Assembly: GCA_938036545.1 (NCBI GenBank)
Contig: CALHQJ010000095.1
Span: forward strand, 1 to 17,385
Length of the DNA stretch: 17,385 nt
Origin: an uncultured Clostridium sp.
GTDB taxonomy: Bacteria; Bacillota; Clostridia; Lachnospirales; Lachnospiraceae
Direction: 5' to 3'
The notes below the pieces were generated by a model that worked only from the letters and a program-made list of their open reading frames with translations, ran no database searches and was not told the DNA's origin. Numbering within the stretch: position 1 is the stretch's first letter; each line of letters opens with the position of its first letter. Below, in pieces: positions 1-8,628 of this stretch. The position numbers and the translations under genes were made by a program.

Positions 1-489
1 ATATTTACCCAACTCATACAAAATACTCTCTATTTCACTATTATCAAGATTTGTATTGCCAAAACTTGCTGCATAAGCAATTCTTTTATTATCTCTAGAC
101 ACAAAATCTAAAAAATAAGCAAAATCATGTCCATTCAATTTTGTATTCCACACTTGATCGCTACCCGTAATAAAACAAGTATACTCTTGATTGGCATCAT
201 TAATATTTTTTTTATGATATGTTTTTGCTGACAAATTTAAATATCTTTTTCTATACTTATTGAAAACTCTTTCTCTTTTTATAAAACTTACTGCCTGAAA
301 AAGAAACTTAATCTGTTGTTTTACCCCTCTAGCAACAACTATGCGATTGGCCTTTTCTATTATTTTATTTTTATAATCTATCGTTTCCACCAAACAATAC
401 TCACGTAGCAGCAATTGTAATGCCTGATTTTGCAATACTGCCCCTACATTATTTGCTCTATGGTAGGTCATTATCCCAATCTTTTTCAT
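1..489 (-). CDS. Polysaccharide pyruvyl transferase, N-terminal part (cut by window edge)
   Basis: I translated this open frame by hand: 163 codons from an ATG at 489-487 to the window edge without a stop, so the C-terminal half lies outside. The protein begins MKKIGIMTYHRANNVGA. About residue 108 it carries ITGSDQVWN, followed about 30 residues later by YAASFG. Both are hallmarks of the polysaccharide pyruvyl transferase family (PF04230; WcaK, CsaB, EpsI/EpsO relatives), whose members transfer pyruvate from phosphoenolpyruvate to a sugar as a ketal, giving the polymer negative charge. Some family members have other roles, so the donor is inferred. A clear AGGAG Shine-Dalgarno (498-502) sits 8 nt upstream of the ATG. 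It lies 40 nt downstream of the GT4 gene, so it is probably in the same transcript. Low GC matches its glycosyltransferase neighbours. Confidence 0.85.
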   Translation of the reverse strand, partial: MKKIGIMTYHRANNVGAVLQNQALQLLLREYCLVETIDYKNKIIEKANRIVVARGVKQQIKFLFQAVSFIKRERVFNKYRKRYLNLSAKTYHKKNINDANQEYTCFITGSDQVWNTKLNGHDFAYFLDFVSRDNKRIAYAASFGNTNLDNSEIESILYELGKY

Positions 490-529
490 TTCTATTTCTC
501 CTAAAATATAGTAAAATATTCACTTTCTA

Positions 530-1741
530 TCAACCATTCAATACCTTGTTTATATAACGCTCATACGTCTGAACATATTTCTCTTGTGAGTATTTTTGAG
601 CTGCCAAAATACACGCTTGCTTTACATTAGTATCTGCAGGGTTCAAATAATAATGGTATAATACATCTGGCAATTCTACAACCATCAAATCTTCACGTGC
701 TGAAATAACGCAGCCTATTTTCTGATTATCCAGTATCTCAACCATTCCACCACTATTCGAAGCAACTACCGGAATACCTAGACTAAGTGCTTCTATAATT
801 GTCAAATTCAATCCCTCTTGCACTCCTATGTAATCCTTTCCTTTATATTTTTTTAATAAATGAACTGTAGGAGTTACCACAATATCAGCCATTGCCAATA
901 TAGCTGGCATCTCTGAATGTGATACATAATCTGTAAAAAGCATATCATCATCTACATTATTTAAAACTTGATTGATATAATCTGTTTTGGGTAAAATACT
1001 ACCAATAATCAACAATTTGGTATTCTTTATTTTATATTTCTCTTTCATTTTCTTAAATGCATTTTGTAGTTGAATAACACCCTTTTCTTCTACTATTCTA
1101 CTACATGCAGCTATAACATAAGTATTCTTGTCAATTTGATATTTTCTTTTATATTCATCTGTTCGTTTTTCCACTAAATCTCGGTTAAACAGTGTCAAAT
1201 CTGTCCCATTATATAGTACTTTTGTTCTCACTTCGCCTTTGATTCCATCAACTCTATCTTTAATAAATTTACTAATAGTCCAAATTTCATCATAAGCGTT
1301 CTTATACTTTTCAGAAAACTTATCTCCTTGATGAAGCCAATCATTATGTAAATGTAAAATTAACTTCGCCTTTGTTTTACATTTTAAGTAATAACCAAAG
1401 CCAACTCCATTTTCCGAAATAATCAAATCATAATTTGAAACATTTACCTTTTTTACTACTTTATGGATATATGCATTTCCTATAGGTCTGAGAGCTATCT
1501 TATTTAAAAAATAATAAAACCCTCTTAAAAGCAAATCCTTTTTTCTATTAAAATTTACATATTCAAATGTAATATTCTTATATTTTCTGCTGATTTCTTC
1601 CGCTTCAGCATCATAAACCGATATAATTGTAATATCTTGCATAGTAGTATTTTCAATAAACATTTGAATAAGACTTTCTACACCACCTCCTTTTACGCAT
1701 GGTAAAGGAAGCGGGCCGTTATTAATAATTAAAATTTTCAT
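530..1741 (-). CDS. Glycosyltransferase, GT4 family (GT-B fold)
   Basis: A 403-residue retaining-type GT4 glycosyltransferase, expected to work on the cytoplasmic face of the membrane and add one sugar to the lipid-linked repeat unit. The N-terminal Rossmann half has a glycine-rich acceptor loop (VKGGGVES, about residues 16-23). The C-terminal donor half has the conserved R/K region (CSRIVEEKG, 213-221) and the E-x7-E nucleotide-sugar motif (EGLNLTIIE, E309 and E317). No membrane segment is evident, so binding is probably peripheral. Its ATG lies 5 nt after the GT8 stop codon, which indicates translational coupling. The stop is 40 nt before the pyruvyl transferase start. Donor and acceptor cannot be told from sequence. 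Family assignment is firm, specificity open. Confidence 0.9.
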   Translation of the reverse strand: MKILIINNGPLPLPCVKGGGVESLIQMFIENTTMQDITIISVYDAEAEEISRKYKNITFEYVNFNRKKDLLLRGFYYFLNKIALRPIGNAYIHKVVKKVNVSNYDLIISENGVGFGYYLKCKTKAKLILHLHNDWLHQGDKFSEKYKNAYDEIWTISKFIKDRVDGIKGEVRTKVLYNGTDLTLFNRDLVEKRTDEYKRKYQIDKNTYVIAACSRIVEEKGVIQLQNAFKKMKEKYKIKNTKLLIIGSILPKTDYINQVLNNVDDDMLFTDYVSHSEMPAILAMADIVVTPTVHLLKKYKGKDYIGVQEGLNLTIIEALSLGIPVVASNSGGMVEILDNQKIGCVISAREDLMVVELPDVLYHYYLNPADTNVKQACILAAQKYSQEKYVQTYERYINKVLNG

Positions 1742-1746
1742 TTATT

Positions 1747-2730
1747 TTAATACACCTTCTTATAGAGCTTGTAAAACTGTTTTTTTCTCTTTATATAAAG
1801 AATTTTTTCCATCAATAAATAGAGCTTATATGGAAGAATCTTATATGCTTTTTTTCTGAATGCAATTCTTCTATTTCTCTTATTATTTGCTTTCTTTATC
1901 AAATTTATCTCAATACTATATCTGTTTGTCAACTCAAAAAAATACGGAAGATACGGGTTTTCACACCCTTCTTCCCATGGTCTCCCGTAAAATTTATTTA
2001 AAAAGTGAACTATTATCGGTGCAGTCTTTGCCTCTGCCACGATATCTTCCTTGTACAGTTCTTTAATATTAAATAATTCTCCAAGCTGCTTTTGACTAAA
2101 TATCAAGTATTGTGACATCATATTATATTTAGGAGAAACATAAACTATTTTTCCATTTGCCAAGCAATTCACAACTCCTTGATCATGGTGAGGTACATAA
2201 CCAGCAAACTTTTCAAAGCAACAAATTACTTGGTTTGTAAAATTTATTTCCCGCATTTTCTTTAAATTATATAGCATTACTCCAGAATTTATATAGCCAG
2301 AATTATTACTTAATCCAACTCCAACTGCCATAAAATCTTCAACTGTATCCTTAACACCCGCAACTAAATTTTCTTCTAAATCAATTGACCATAATTCTTC
2401 TAGTGTTCCTAATATTACAGTGTCGCAGTCAATATATAGTATTTTATCTGAGTGAATCATTTCAGCAATCATCAATCTGTAATAGCCTGCGGGTGAAAAA
2501 TCTGTCTTCCTTATAAAAGAAATATCAATATTCTTAGCATCAATAAATTCTATTTTTCTATTAAATAACAAAACGATACTTTCTAGCTGCAATTTGCTTG
2601 CCTCGGACAATTCATCCGCAATAAAATAAATCGTAATATTTTCTGCTAACTGATTATTTTCCAGTAATGAAGCTATTGATACCATGGCAAATTTTACATA
2701 ATTTTCATCAGATGAATATAATATATCCAT
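1747..2730 (-). CDS. Glycosyltransferase, GT8 family (LgtC/GspA-like)
   Basis: A 327-residue GT8 enzyme (GT-A fold, retaining; family members commonly transfer galactose or glucose from the UDP sugar). The N-terminal half begins MDILYSSDENYVKFAMVSI, as is usual for the family. The metal-binding DxD is D101-C-D103 within LYIDCDTVI. Further conserved signals are NSGVML (about 148-153), HHDQGVVN (181-188), and HFLNKFYGRPW (242-252), the last matching the HxxGxxKPW-type donor and metal motif with small changes. The C-terminus is very basic (many Lys and Arg after residue 275) and contains hydrophobic stretches, which suggests peripheral attachment to the membrane. An AAGGGA-like ribosome site precedes the ATG. 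It sits 54 nt after the polymerase and 5 nt before a GT4. The transferred sugar is not determinable here. Confidence 0.9.
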   Translation of the reverse strand: MDILYSSDENYVKFAMVSIASLLENNQLAENITIYFIADELSEASKLQLESIVLLFNRKIEFIDAKNIDISFIRKTDFSPAGYYRLMIAEMIHSDKILYIDCDTVILGTLEELWSIDLEENLVAGVKDTVEDFMAVGVGLSNNSGYINSGVMLYNLKKMREINFTNQVICCFEKFAGYVPHHDQGVVNCLANGKIVYVSPKYNMMSQYLIFSQKQLGELFNIKELYKEDIVAEAKTAPIIVHFLNKFYGRPWEEGCENPYLPYFFELTNRYSIEINLIKKANNKRNRRIAFRKKAYKILPYKLYLLMEKILYIKRKKQFYKLYKKVY

Positions 2731-2784
2731 TGTGATACATTCCCTTCTTCGTAAATGATTACTATCTGAAATTTCTATTTCTAA

Positions 2785-3960
2785 TTATTCCACTACAAAC
2801 ATAATGTACGGAATAATAAACACATAACTAAACAATGGATTTCCAAAAAAACCATAGATTATAAAAAATAGTTGAATAAATGCAGAAAGTAAATCAAATT
2901 CTGTTCCTCTTCCGCTTTGAATTATCTGAATTTTTCTATTTAAACCTACAATCAACAATGTACATAATGCTATAAATCCAACTATCCCCATTTCGCAAAG
3001 AGTCTGAAAATAAATATTGTGTCCAAGAAAGGCACCATAATATCTATTAGTTGCTAATGGACCTATGCCCATAATCGGATTTTCCTTAAAAATATTAAAC
3101 ATTTGAGAAATTAAAAAAAATCGGCCATTTGATATATCACCGGAAAGCCGAAGCGTATTATTTTTCTCTAAAATTGCAAATCCAATGTTTGTATTAAATA
3201 AAACAAATCCTCCAACTCCCATCATACAAACCAATAATACTTTCCATTTTTTTCCAATTGCCTTATCTCTTTTAAATGCAAACACTCCCATATATATAAT
3301 TGCAAGCATGGTGATTGCAATTGCACTTCTTTTGCCTGAAAGAAATATATTAAATAATCCAAATCCTGCTAATAATGCATTATAAATATTCATCTTTCTG
3401 GTACATCGAATGATCCCCATACAAAAGACAATATATGCATAAAACATAGCAAACGGCTGTGTCCCTGCAATACCAGTACATGCGCCATGTAAATCAAAAG
3501 CTTCCATTACCCCTCCTAATGCTCCTTGAGAGAGCATCCGAGAAATAATCCTATTTAACTGTGCAGGGAAAAGATATTGTAATGTAATAAATACACATTC
3601 TATCAAACATAATATCAAAAAATAGTTAGCAACTCTTTTTTGATATTGTTTATCCGCTCTGCCAAAAAGAACTTCACAATAGATTGTTATCCAAAGCAAT
3701 AGATATTTTACACTAGAAGAACGATCTTTACTAAATAGTACAGTAAATGCAATTACTAGAATAAATACCTCTATCGCTGTATTAACTGAGGTTTTTCGTT
3801 TACTAATCTGCGGATTGAATGACAAAGCCAGTCCAATCGTTCCGATTACTGCTCCCCCTAGTAACTGATATGTATTAATCATTCCAACCAAGAAAACACT
3901 ACAAAACAAAGTAAATAGTAGTGTACATTCAGCAAAAATAGATGGTATCGCTCTCTTCAT
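2785..3960 (-). CDS. wzy: O-antigen/capsule polymerase (Wzy/O-antigen ligase-like)
   Basis: An integral membrane protein of 391 residues with about ten hydrophobic segments spread over its length. It is the only polytopic protein among the sugar-assembly genes, which fits the polymerase that joins lipid-linked repeat units on the outer face of the membrane. It has the O-antigen ligase/polymerase-like layout: an SGKRSA segment after a membrane span (about 208-213), then an external stretch with NGR (about 278), NPIMGIGP and GHNIYFQTLCEMGIVGF (about 313-329), where His and Asn followed by a small-residue helix are typical. I place the start at the ATG (3960-3958), whose A is shared with the TGA stop of the upstream GT4 (TGATG). 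An in-frame TTG at 3963 would add one residue and is less likely. The family is divergent, so a ligase role cannot be excluded. Confidence 0.85.
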   Translation of the reverse strand: MKRAIPSIFAECTLLFTLFCSVFLVGMINTYQLLGGAVIGTIGLALSFNPQISKRKTSVNTAIEVFILVIAFTVLFSKDRSSSVKYLLLWITIYCEVLFGRADKQYQKRVANYFLILCLIECVFITLQYLFPAQLNRIISRMLSQGALGGVMEAFDLHGACTGIAGTQPFAMFYAYIVFCMGIIRCTRKMNIYNALLAGFGLFNIFLSGKRSAIAITMLAIIYMGVFAFKRDKAIGKKWKVLLVCMMGVGGFVLFNTNIGFAILEKNNTLRLSGDISNGRFFLISQMFNIFKENPIMGIGPLATNRYYGAFLGHNIYFQTLCEMGIVGFIALCTLLIVGLNRKIQIIQSGRGTEFDLLSAFIQLFFIIYGFFGNPLFSYVFIIPYIMFVVE

Positions 3961-5078
3961 CAATTAGCCCCACTCTCTTTATTTACTTTATTAAAACATT
4001 CCATATAAAATTCTTCCAACCATTTTGATGTATTATTAATATCAAATCCTGAATTTATTACACTTAATAAAGTATCTTGCCTTTCATATGAAAGAGCAGA
4101 TGCTTCCTTTACCCATTTTTCTTTTATCAATGGAAGGTATGTACAATAATTAGTAATAGAAACTAATTCTGGTACATAATTACTGCAAATCGTTTTTAAT
4201 CCTGCTGCTTGGGATTCTATTGCTACTATACCAAATCCCTCCCACAAAGACGGAAACAGCATACAATCTGATGCCTGCAGTAACTGCGGAATGTCATTTC
4301 TTGCTCCCAGCATTGTCACGCATTGACTTAACCCTAATTCTTGAATTTTCTGTTGAATTCCAACTTTTTCATTGCCATTACCTACAATAAAAAAATAAAT
4401 AGATTTATCTAAAGAATATAACTCTTTAATAACTTGTAATGAAAATATATAATTCTTTTCTTTTGACAATCTTCCAATTTGAATGTAAACCTTTTTACCT
4501 TCTACATCTAATTTTTTTCTGTACTCATTTCGCACTGAAAAATCAAATCTGTACTTTTCAGCATCAATAGCATTATTTAAAATATAAAAATTTCTTTTTT
4601 TTACCACAGACTTTCCAAATAACCACTGTCCTGCTTCCTTTGAGCATGCAAACAAATAATCTGCCTGATATTTCAATGGTACTTGCATACATCTTTTTAC
4701 AAAAGCCTGTAAGCCTTTTCCCTCAGATGTACTATGGCTATGTATAATTGTTACTACGCCATGTTTTTTTGCGATTGGTATAAAAATCGACGCATAACTA
4801 CGAACATGTGAATGCATGATTGAATATTCTGGATGGTTTTCAAAAAAATCATTCCAAATTTTATACAATTTCAAACTATTTTTTCTATTAAAAGCAGGAA
4901 ATCTATATATTTTACCGCCTAAAGACAGAATCTCTTCCTCATATGCTTGCTTAGCTTCTATATGTGTTACAAAATCAAACTGAATACTCGAACGGTCAAT
5001 TGTTCGATATAGATTCATAACCATTGTTTCAGCACCACCGAGGTTCAAGCCGCCCAAAACGTGAAGCACTCTTAACAT
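3960..5078 (-). CDS. Glycosyltransferase, GT4 family, EpsF-like
   Basis: A 372-residue GT-B glycosyltransferase. The N-terminus (VLHVLGGLNLGGAETMV, residues 4-20) is the typical acceptor-site loop of the EpsF/CapM-like branch of GT4. The donor domain carries IGRLSKEKN (201-209, phosphate-contacting Arg and Lys) and the E-x7-E motif EGFGIVAIE (E280 and E288). SHS and HVRS segments around residues 90-117 are also usual for this branch. It should add a sugar to the growing lipid-linked oligosaccharide in the cytoplasm. The ribosome site is GAGG, 7 nt before the ATG. The stop codon shares one base with the start of the polymerase, so the two are translationally coupled. The linkage made cannot be predicted. 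Confidence 0.9.
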   Translation of the reverse strand: MLRVLHVLGGLNLGGAETMVMNLYRTIDRSSIQFDFVTHIEAKQAYEEEILSLGGKIYRFPAFNRKNSLKLYKIWNDFFENHPEYSIMHSHVRSYASIFIPIAKKHGVVTIIHSHSTSEGKGLQAFVKRCMQVPLKYQADYLFACSKEAGQWLFGKSVVKKRNFYILNNAIDAEKYRFDFSVRNEYRKKLDVEGKKVYIQIGRLSKEKNYIFSLQVIKELYSLDKSIYFFIVGNGNEKVGIQQKIQELGLSQCVTMLGARNDIPQLLQASDCMLFPSLWEGFGIVAIESQAAGLKTICSNYVPELVSITNYCTYLPLIKEKWVKEASALSYERQDTLLSVINSGFDINNTSKWLEEFYMECFNKVNKESGAN

Positions 5079-5129
5079 TATTTTACCTCATTCTAATACT
5101 TTTATAAAACTTCTACACGTACTTTTCTA

Positions 5130-6245
5130 TCAAAGTTTCTTCATCTCTGCTAAGTATTTATCTATAACAATCTGGCGATTAAAATTTTTTTCAACTTTAG
5201 CCCTTCCAGCCAGTCCCATTTGTTTACGTTCTTCGACACTTTTACTCAAAAACATCTCAATCTTTTCAATAAGATCTTGACTATTCTGTTCTTCAACTAC
5301 ATATCCATTTATTCCATCATCTATAACCTCTCGACACCCACTCCTATTTGTTGTAATAATAGGACGACCACTTGCTGCACTTTCTAGAAGCACATTAGAC
5401 AGCCCCTCGGGATAATATGTTGGGTGTATTGTACATGCCGCCATTTGATAAATTTCTCGCATATTATCAACCAAACCATGATAAATAATAATTCCCTGTC
5501 TTGCCAATTCTTCTAATACATTTTTATAATCTTCTTCACAAAAACCGCAAATATGAAATCTTGTTTTAGGATACCGAGAACGAATATATTTCGCTGCCTC
5601 TAAGTATTGGTCAATGCCTTTTTCTTTCATAACTCGGGCAACAAATATAAAATTGATGTTTTCTCCAACTGGATATTCTAAGACTTGATATTCTTTTAAG
5701 TTTACGCCAGAACCTGGAAGCATATCAAACGCTGTTTTAATTACATGTTGTTTTATCATAAAATCTCGATTTTCTGTATTTTGAAAAAATACTTTCTGAG
5801 CTTTGCGTAATCCAATATGATACAGTCCTAATGTGATTTTTTGAAGCATACCGCCTTTTTCTACAGCAGTCCCCAATCCTGTGATATTTACAACATAAGG
5901 AATACCTAAACTTGCACACATCATTCCCCCATATACATTTGGCTTAATCGTATATCCAAATACAATATCAGGTTTTACTTTCTTCAAAATTTTTCTATAT
6001 GTCACCATTAATTTTAAATCCTTAATAGGGTTAACACCCCTACGATCTATCGGAGTATTGATAAATTGACACCCTATTTTTTGCAATTCTGGAATAAAGC
6101 TACCTTCTGGAAGTGATATATAGACCTTACATGGTTCTATTTTATTTTCCTTTATATATTTTCCAGGAAATAACAATTCTTCAATTAGCTCTCTTCTAAA
6201 CTTGTACAAGCCAACATCATTATTAGCCAATATCAATACCTTCAT
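5130..6245 (-). CDS. Glycosyltransferase, GT4 family, PglA-like
   Basis: A 371-residue GT-B glycosyltransferase. It opens with MKVLILANNDVGLYKFRREL and has a segment with NPIKDLK (72-78) followed by PDIVFGYTIKPNVYGG (about 92-107). This resembles PglA and its relatives, which add the second sugar to an undecaprenyl-diphospho-linked amino sugar. The donor half has VARVMKEKG (202-210) and the E-x7-E motif EGLSNVLLE (E280 and E288). GLGTAVEKGG (123-132) lies in the acceptor half. Because the neighbouring pgl-type genes make a diacetylbacillosamine-like primer, this enzyme is the best candidate for the second sugar; that is inference from resemblance and context. The Shine-Dalgarno is GGGAGA, 8 nt before the ATG. 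A 71-nt AT-rich gap separates it from the HAD gene. Confidence 0.88.
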   Translation of the reverse strand: MKVLILANNDVGLYKFRRELIEELLFPGKYIKENKIEPCKVYISLPEGSFIPELQKIGCQFINTPIDRRGVNPIKDLKLMVTYRKILKKVKPDIVFGYTIKPNVYGGMMCASLGIPYVVNITGLGTAVEKGGMLQKITLGLYHIGLRKAQKVFFQNTENRDFMIKQHVIKTAFDMLPGSGVNLKEYQVLEYPVGENINFIFVARVMKEKGIDQYLEAAKYIRSRYPKTRFHICGFCEEDYKNVLEELARQGIIIYHGLVDNMREIYQMAACTIHPTYYPEGLSNVLLESAASGRPIITTNRSGCREVIDDGINGYVVEEQNSQDLIEKIEMFLSKSVEERKQMGLAGRAKVEKNFNRQIVIDKYLAEMKKL

Positions 6246-6316
6246 TTACTATTTCTCCCATATCATTTATCGAATCAATGCTGTTATTGTATATAAAACA
6301 CTTCTGAATATTATTA

Positions 6317-6946
6317 TTAAAAACAGCCTTTACTATACAATCCTTCTTTATTCCTAAACCATATACTTCGCATTCCTAATTGCTCTGGAGCTTGGAAGTC
6401 TTTTTGTACATTATCTCCTACATAAATCATCCTCTCAAACGGCTTTTTTAACCTACATTGCATAATGTGAAATGCCTTATCACAAGGTTTTCGAAATTGA
6501 ATACCGCCAAGCTCATCCGTAATAATAATATTCTCTATCACTTTATCTAATCCTAATGCTTGAATTTTTTTCTTTTGTCCAGATACTCTGCCATCGGTAA
6601 TAATTCCCACTTTGATTCCTATGTTTTTTAACTTTTGAATCAATTCAATTACACCATCATAAAGTGAAATTTCCGGAAGATGCTCACGATATACTTCTAA
6701 ACACTCATTTTTCTTTTCCAAACATCCAAGAACATTCAACAATTCATCTATAGCCGGTATTCCAGCTTCAAAACACTTCCACAACTCATCTGAAAAAGCT
6801 TCATTTCCTAGATATTTTGCAACTGCTTTATAGCCGCTCCTAATATACTGTTTTTCAGAATATAATGTATCGTCCAAATCAAAAATGACTACATCGATAT
6901 TCTCTACATACTTCTCTACTTCTAAAATATCTGCAATTTTAATCAT
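6317..6946 (-). CDS. HAD-superfamily hydrolase
   Basis: A 209-residue haloacid dehalogenase-type phosphatase with all four motifs: FDLDDT with nucleophile D23 and acid/base D25; IITDGR with T117; FRKPCDKAFH with K153; and VGDNVQKDF with D178 and D183 for magnesium. A helical insert between motif I and II (about residues 30-105) forms the usual C1-type cap. It is probably a small-molecule phosphatase in the cytoplasm. It starts 3 nt after the ATP-grasp stop, so the two genes are coupled and very likely act in one step or pathway. I infer removal of a phosphate from an intermediate that the ATP-grasp ligase makes or uses. The substrate is unknown, and a house-cleaning role is the alternative. 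AT-rich like the genes to its left. Confidence 0.9.
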   Translation of the reverse strand: MIKIADILEVEKYVENIDVVIFDLDDTLYSEKQYIRSGYKAVAKYLGNEAFSDELWKCFEAGIPAIDELLNVLGCLEKKNECLEVYREHLPEISLYDGVIELIQKLKNIGIKVGIITDGRVSGQKKKIQALGLDKVIENIIITDELGGIQFRKPCDKAFHIMQCRLKKPFERMIYVGDNVQKDFQAPEQLGMRSIWFRNKEGLYSKGCF

Positions 6947-6949
6947 CAG

Positions 6950-7909
6950 TTATTTTACCCTTACACTCTGATCATAACGACTATATACCGCACCATTTTC
7001 AGCACCATTCTCCATATAGTCAAAATTCTCTCCGTTCAGCAATCTTAACACTACTTCTGTACTATTCGCTCCAGCTTTCATACTAAGAGGTGCACCTCCA
7101 CCAAATCGAGGATTAATTTCTATATAATAATCATCTCCTGTAGTTTTCTGTCGAATTAGCTGTACAGTTATCGGGCCACAAGGCTGAAATTTTTCTATGA
7201 GTCTTTTGCATTCTGTTATGATCTTCTGATCCATCGAGATCTCTGTTTTAAGAACTTCACCGGCTCTTACTGCCAATCGAATTCGAGGGGTAATAAATAC
7301 AGGATTACCTTCATAATCGCAAAAAATATCAACTGTATATTCTGTTCCTTCAATAAATGGCTGGACAATGTAATCTCCAACCTGCTCAGCATAAACCCTT
7401 AATTCAGATTCATTTTCTACTTTAAACGCATTAATGCTACTGCTCCCATCCTTTGGCTTAATAAAGCATGGATATGGGCCATGATAAAACTGATAGTCCT
7501 TGACTGTTCGGGGTGCTTTTAAGCCACAGGATTCAAAAAAATTCGCCGTATAATTCTTATCTCTACAGATCTCAATTTTATCTTGTTTACTAATAAGTAC
7601 CTTTGTCCCAATCTCGTCAAATCTCGTTTTATTTTGACTAAGTACCAAAAGATCAGTATCAATCGTAGGAATCAGCATATCAATATGGTCTTCTGCACAA
7701 ATTTTGAGTAATTGCGGAATATAGTCATCATCTCGCATCCCACAAACTTTTCGAGTATAATTGCAAAAGGCTAATGCCGGTGCTGTTGCTACCATGTCTG
7801 CTCCGTAAATTTTTAAGTCAATATTCAAGTGATTCGCTGCTTGCTGAAATGCCTGTAGTAACTCTACACGTCTACCAACACCTGTAAAAAGAATTCTAAC
7901 TGTTTTCAT
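6950..7909 (-). CDS. ATP-grasp ligase, CarB-like
   Basis: A 319-residue ATP-grasp protein, the fold that joins a carboxylate to an amine or similar nucleophile through an acyl-phosphate. The N-terminal part is a Rossmann-like pre-grasp domain (RILFTGVGRRVELLQAF, 5-21). The ATP-binding part has CFIKPKDGSSS (148-158, with K151), VQPFIEGTEYTVD (182-194) and the metal site YIEINPRFGGGAP (262-274, with E264 and N266). It resembles the ATP-grasp half of carbamoyl-phosphate synthase, but at this length it cannot be that enzyme. Located between the acetyltransferase and a HAD phosphatase in a surface-polymer locus, it probably attaches an amino acid or other acid to a sugar; this is inference. A perfect AGGAGG site precedes the ATG and is partly inside a hairpin. 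GC falls noticeably across this gene. Confidence 0.88.
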   Translation of the reverse strand: MKTVRILFTGVGRRVELLQAFQQAANHLNIDLKIYGADMVATAPALAFCNYTRKVCGMRDDDYIPQLLKICAEDHIDMLIPTIDTDLLVLSQNKTRFDEIGTKVLISKQDKIEICRDKNYTANFFESCGLKAPRTVKDYQFYHGPYPCFIKPKDGSSSINAFKVENESELRVYAEQVGDYIVQPFIEGTEYTVDIFCDYEGNPVFITPRIRLAVRAGEVLKTEISMDQKIITECKRLIEKFQPCGPITVQLIRQKTTGDDYYIEINPRFGGGAPLSMKAGANSTEVVLRLLNGENFDYMENGAENGAVYSRYDQSVRVK

Positions 7910-7915
7910 TATGCA

Positions 7916-7936
7916 ACCCTCCTACTAATAGAGGGT
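7916..7936 (-). promoter_or_regulatory. Hairpin that covers the ATP-grasp Shine-Dalgarno
   Basis: In the 39-nt gap before the ATP-grasp gene, ACCCTC (7916-7921 on the plus strand) and GAGGGT (7931-7936) are perfect inverted copies around a 9-nt loop. In the mRNA the downstream arm contains most of the AGGAGG ribosome site (plus-strand CCTCCT, 7918-7923). If the stem forms, it would limit initiation unless ribosomes arrive from the upstream acetyltransferase gene. The pairing is seen directly; regulation is inference. Confidence 0.4.
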
Positions 7937-7948
7937 ATACAAAATCTT

Positions 7949-8596
7949 TTAGCTAGAGGATACCCCCCGAATATTTTCAGTCACTTTCTGTTCCATATCT
8001 ATTCTCCTTGCAGGAACTCCAACATACGTTCCTGATTTTTTTATATTATTAATTACTACTGCTCCCGCTCCTATCATACATTCTCCGCAGATATTAACGT
8101 TATTGCTTACGATTGCCCCAGCACCGATCCAAGTTCCTTCCCCTATACTAACTGTTCCGCATAAATGACTTCCTACTGCTATATGTACATAGTCGCCCAC
8201 TATACAATCATGGTCTACCGATGCGCAAGTATTGATAATACATCCCTTTCCAATTTTTGAATCAGGATTAACCACCGCACCAGCCATAATCACTGTTCCT
8301 GCTCCTATTAATACATTATTGGCAACAACTGCATCTGGATGAATGAGTGTAACCAGTTTTTCATCTGGAATAGACTCCTCTATCCTTTTCCTGACACCTG
8401 CATTACCAATTCCTATGATAATGTCTGCATCAAGATTTTTTGCTTCATAGCTTTTGCCCACTACCGGATAATCACTACATTCATTGATTTTCCCATTGTC
8501 GTCCAGAAAGACTATTTCCTCATAACCGTTCTTTGCAGCGATGTCAGCGATTACTTTCCCATGACCACTTGCACCGATAATTGCCAGCTTCCTCAT
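7949..8596 (-). CDS. pglD: PglD-like sugar O/N-acetyltransferase
   Basis: A 215-residue acetyltransferase of the PglD/NeuD type. The N-terminal Rossmann-like domain starts RKLAIIGASGHGKV (2-14) and binds the UDP-sugar. After about residue 85 comes a left-handed beta-helix of hexapeptide repeats (IGAGTVIMAGAVVN, IGKGCIINTCASVDHDC, IGEGTWIGAGAIV), which binds acetyl-CoA between trimer subunits. H129 in SVDHDC corresponds in position to the catalytic base of PglD. It should N-acetylate the 4-amino group of the UDP-amino sugar made by the dehydratase and aminotransferase, giving a UDP-diacetylbacillosamine-like product. The gene follows the phosphoglycosyl transferase by 32 nt, with a GAGGA ribosome site. 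The tail after about residue 200 is unconserved in appearance. Confidence 0.9.
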   Translation of the reverse strand: MRKLAIIGASGHGKVIADIAAKNGYEEIVFLDDNGKINECSDYPVVGKSYEAKNLDADIIIGIGNAGVRKRIEESIPDEKLVTLIHPDAVVANNVLIGAGTVIMAGAVVNPDSKIGKGCIINTCASVDHDCIVGDYVHIAVGSHLCGTVSIGEGTWIGAGAIVSNNVNICGECMIGAGAVVINNIKKSGTYVGVPARRIDMEQKVTENIRGVSSS

Positions 8597-8628
8597 TCCT
8601 ATTTCCTCGTACTATCTTTTACTTCAGA

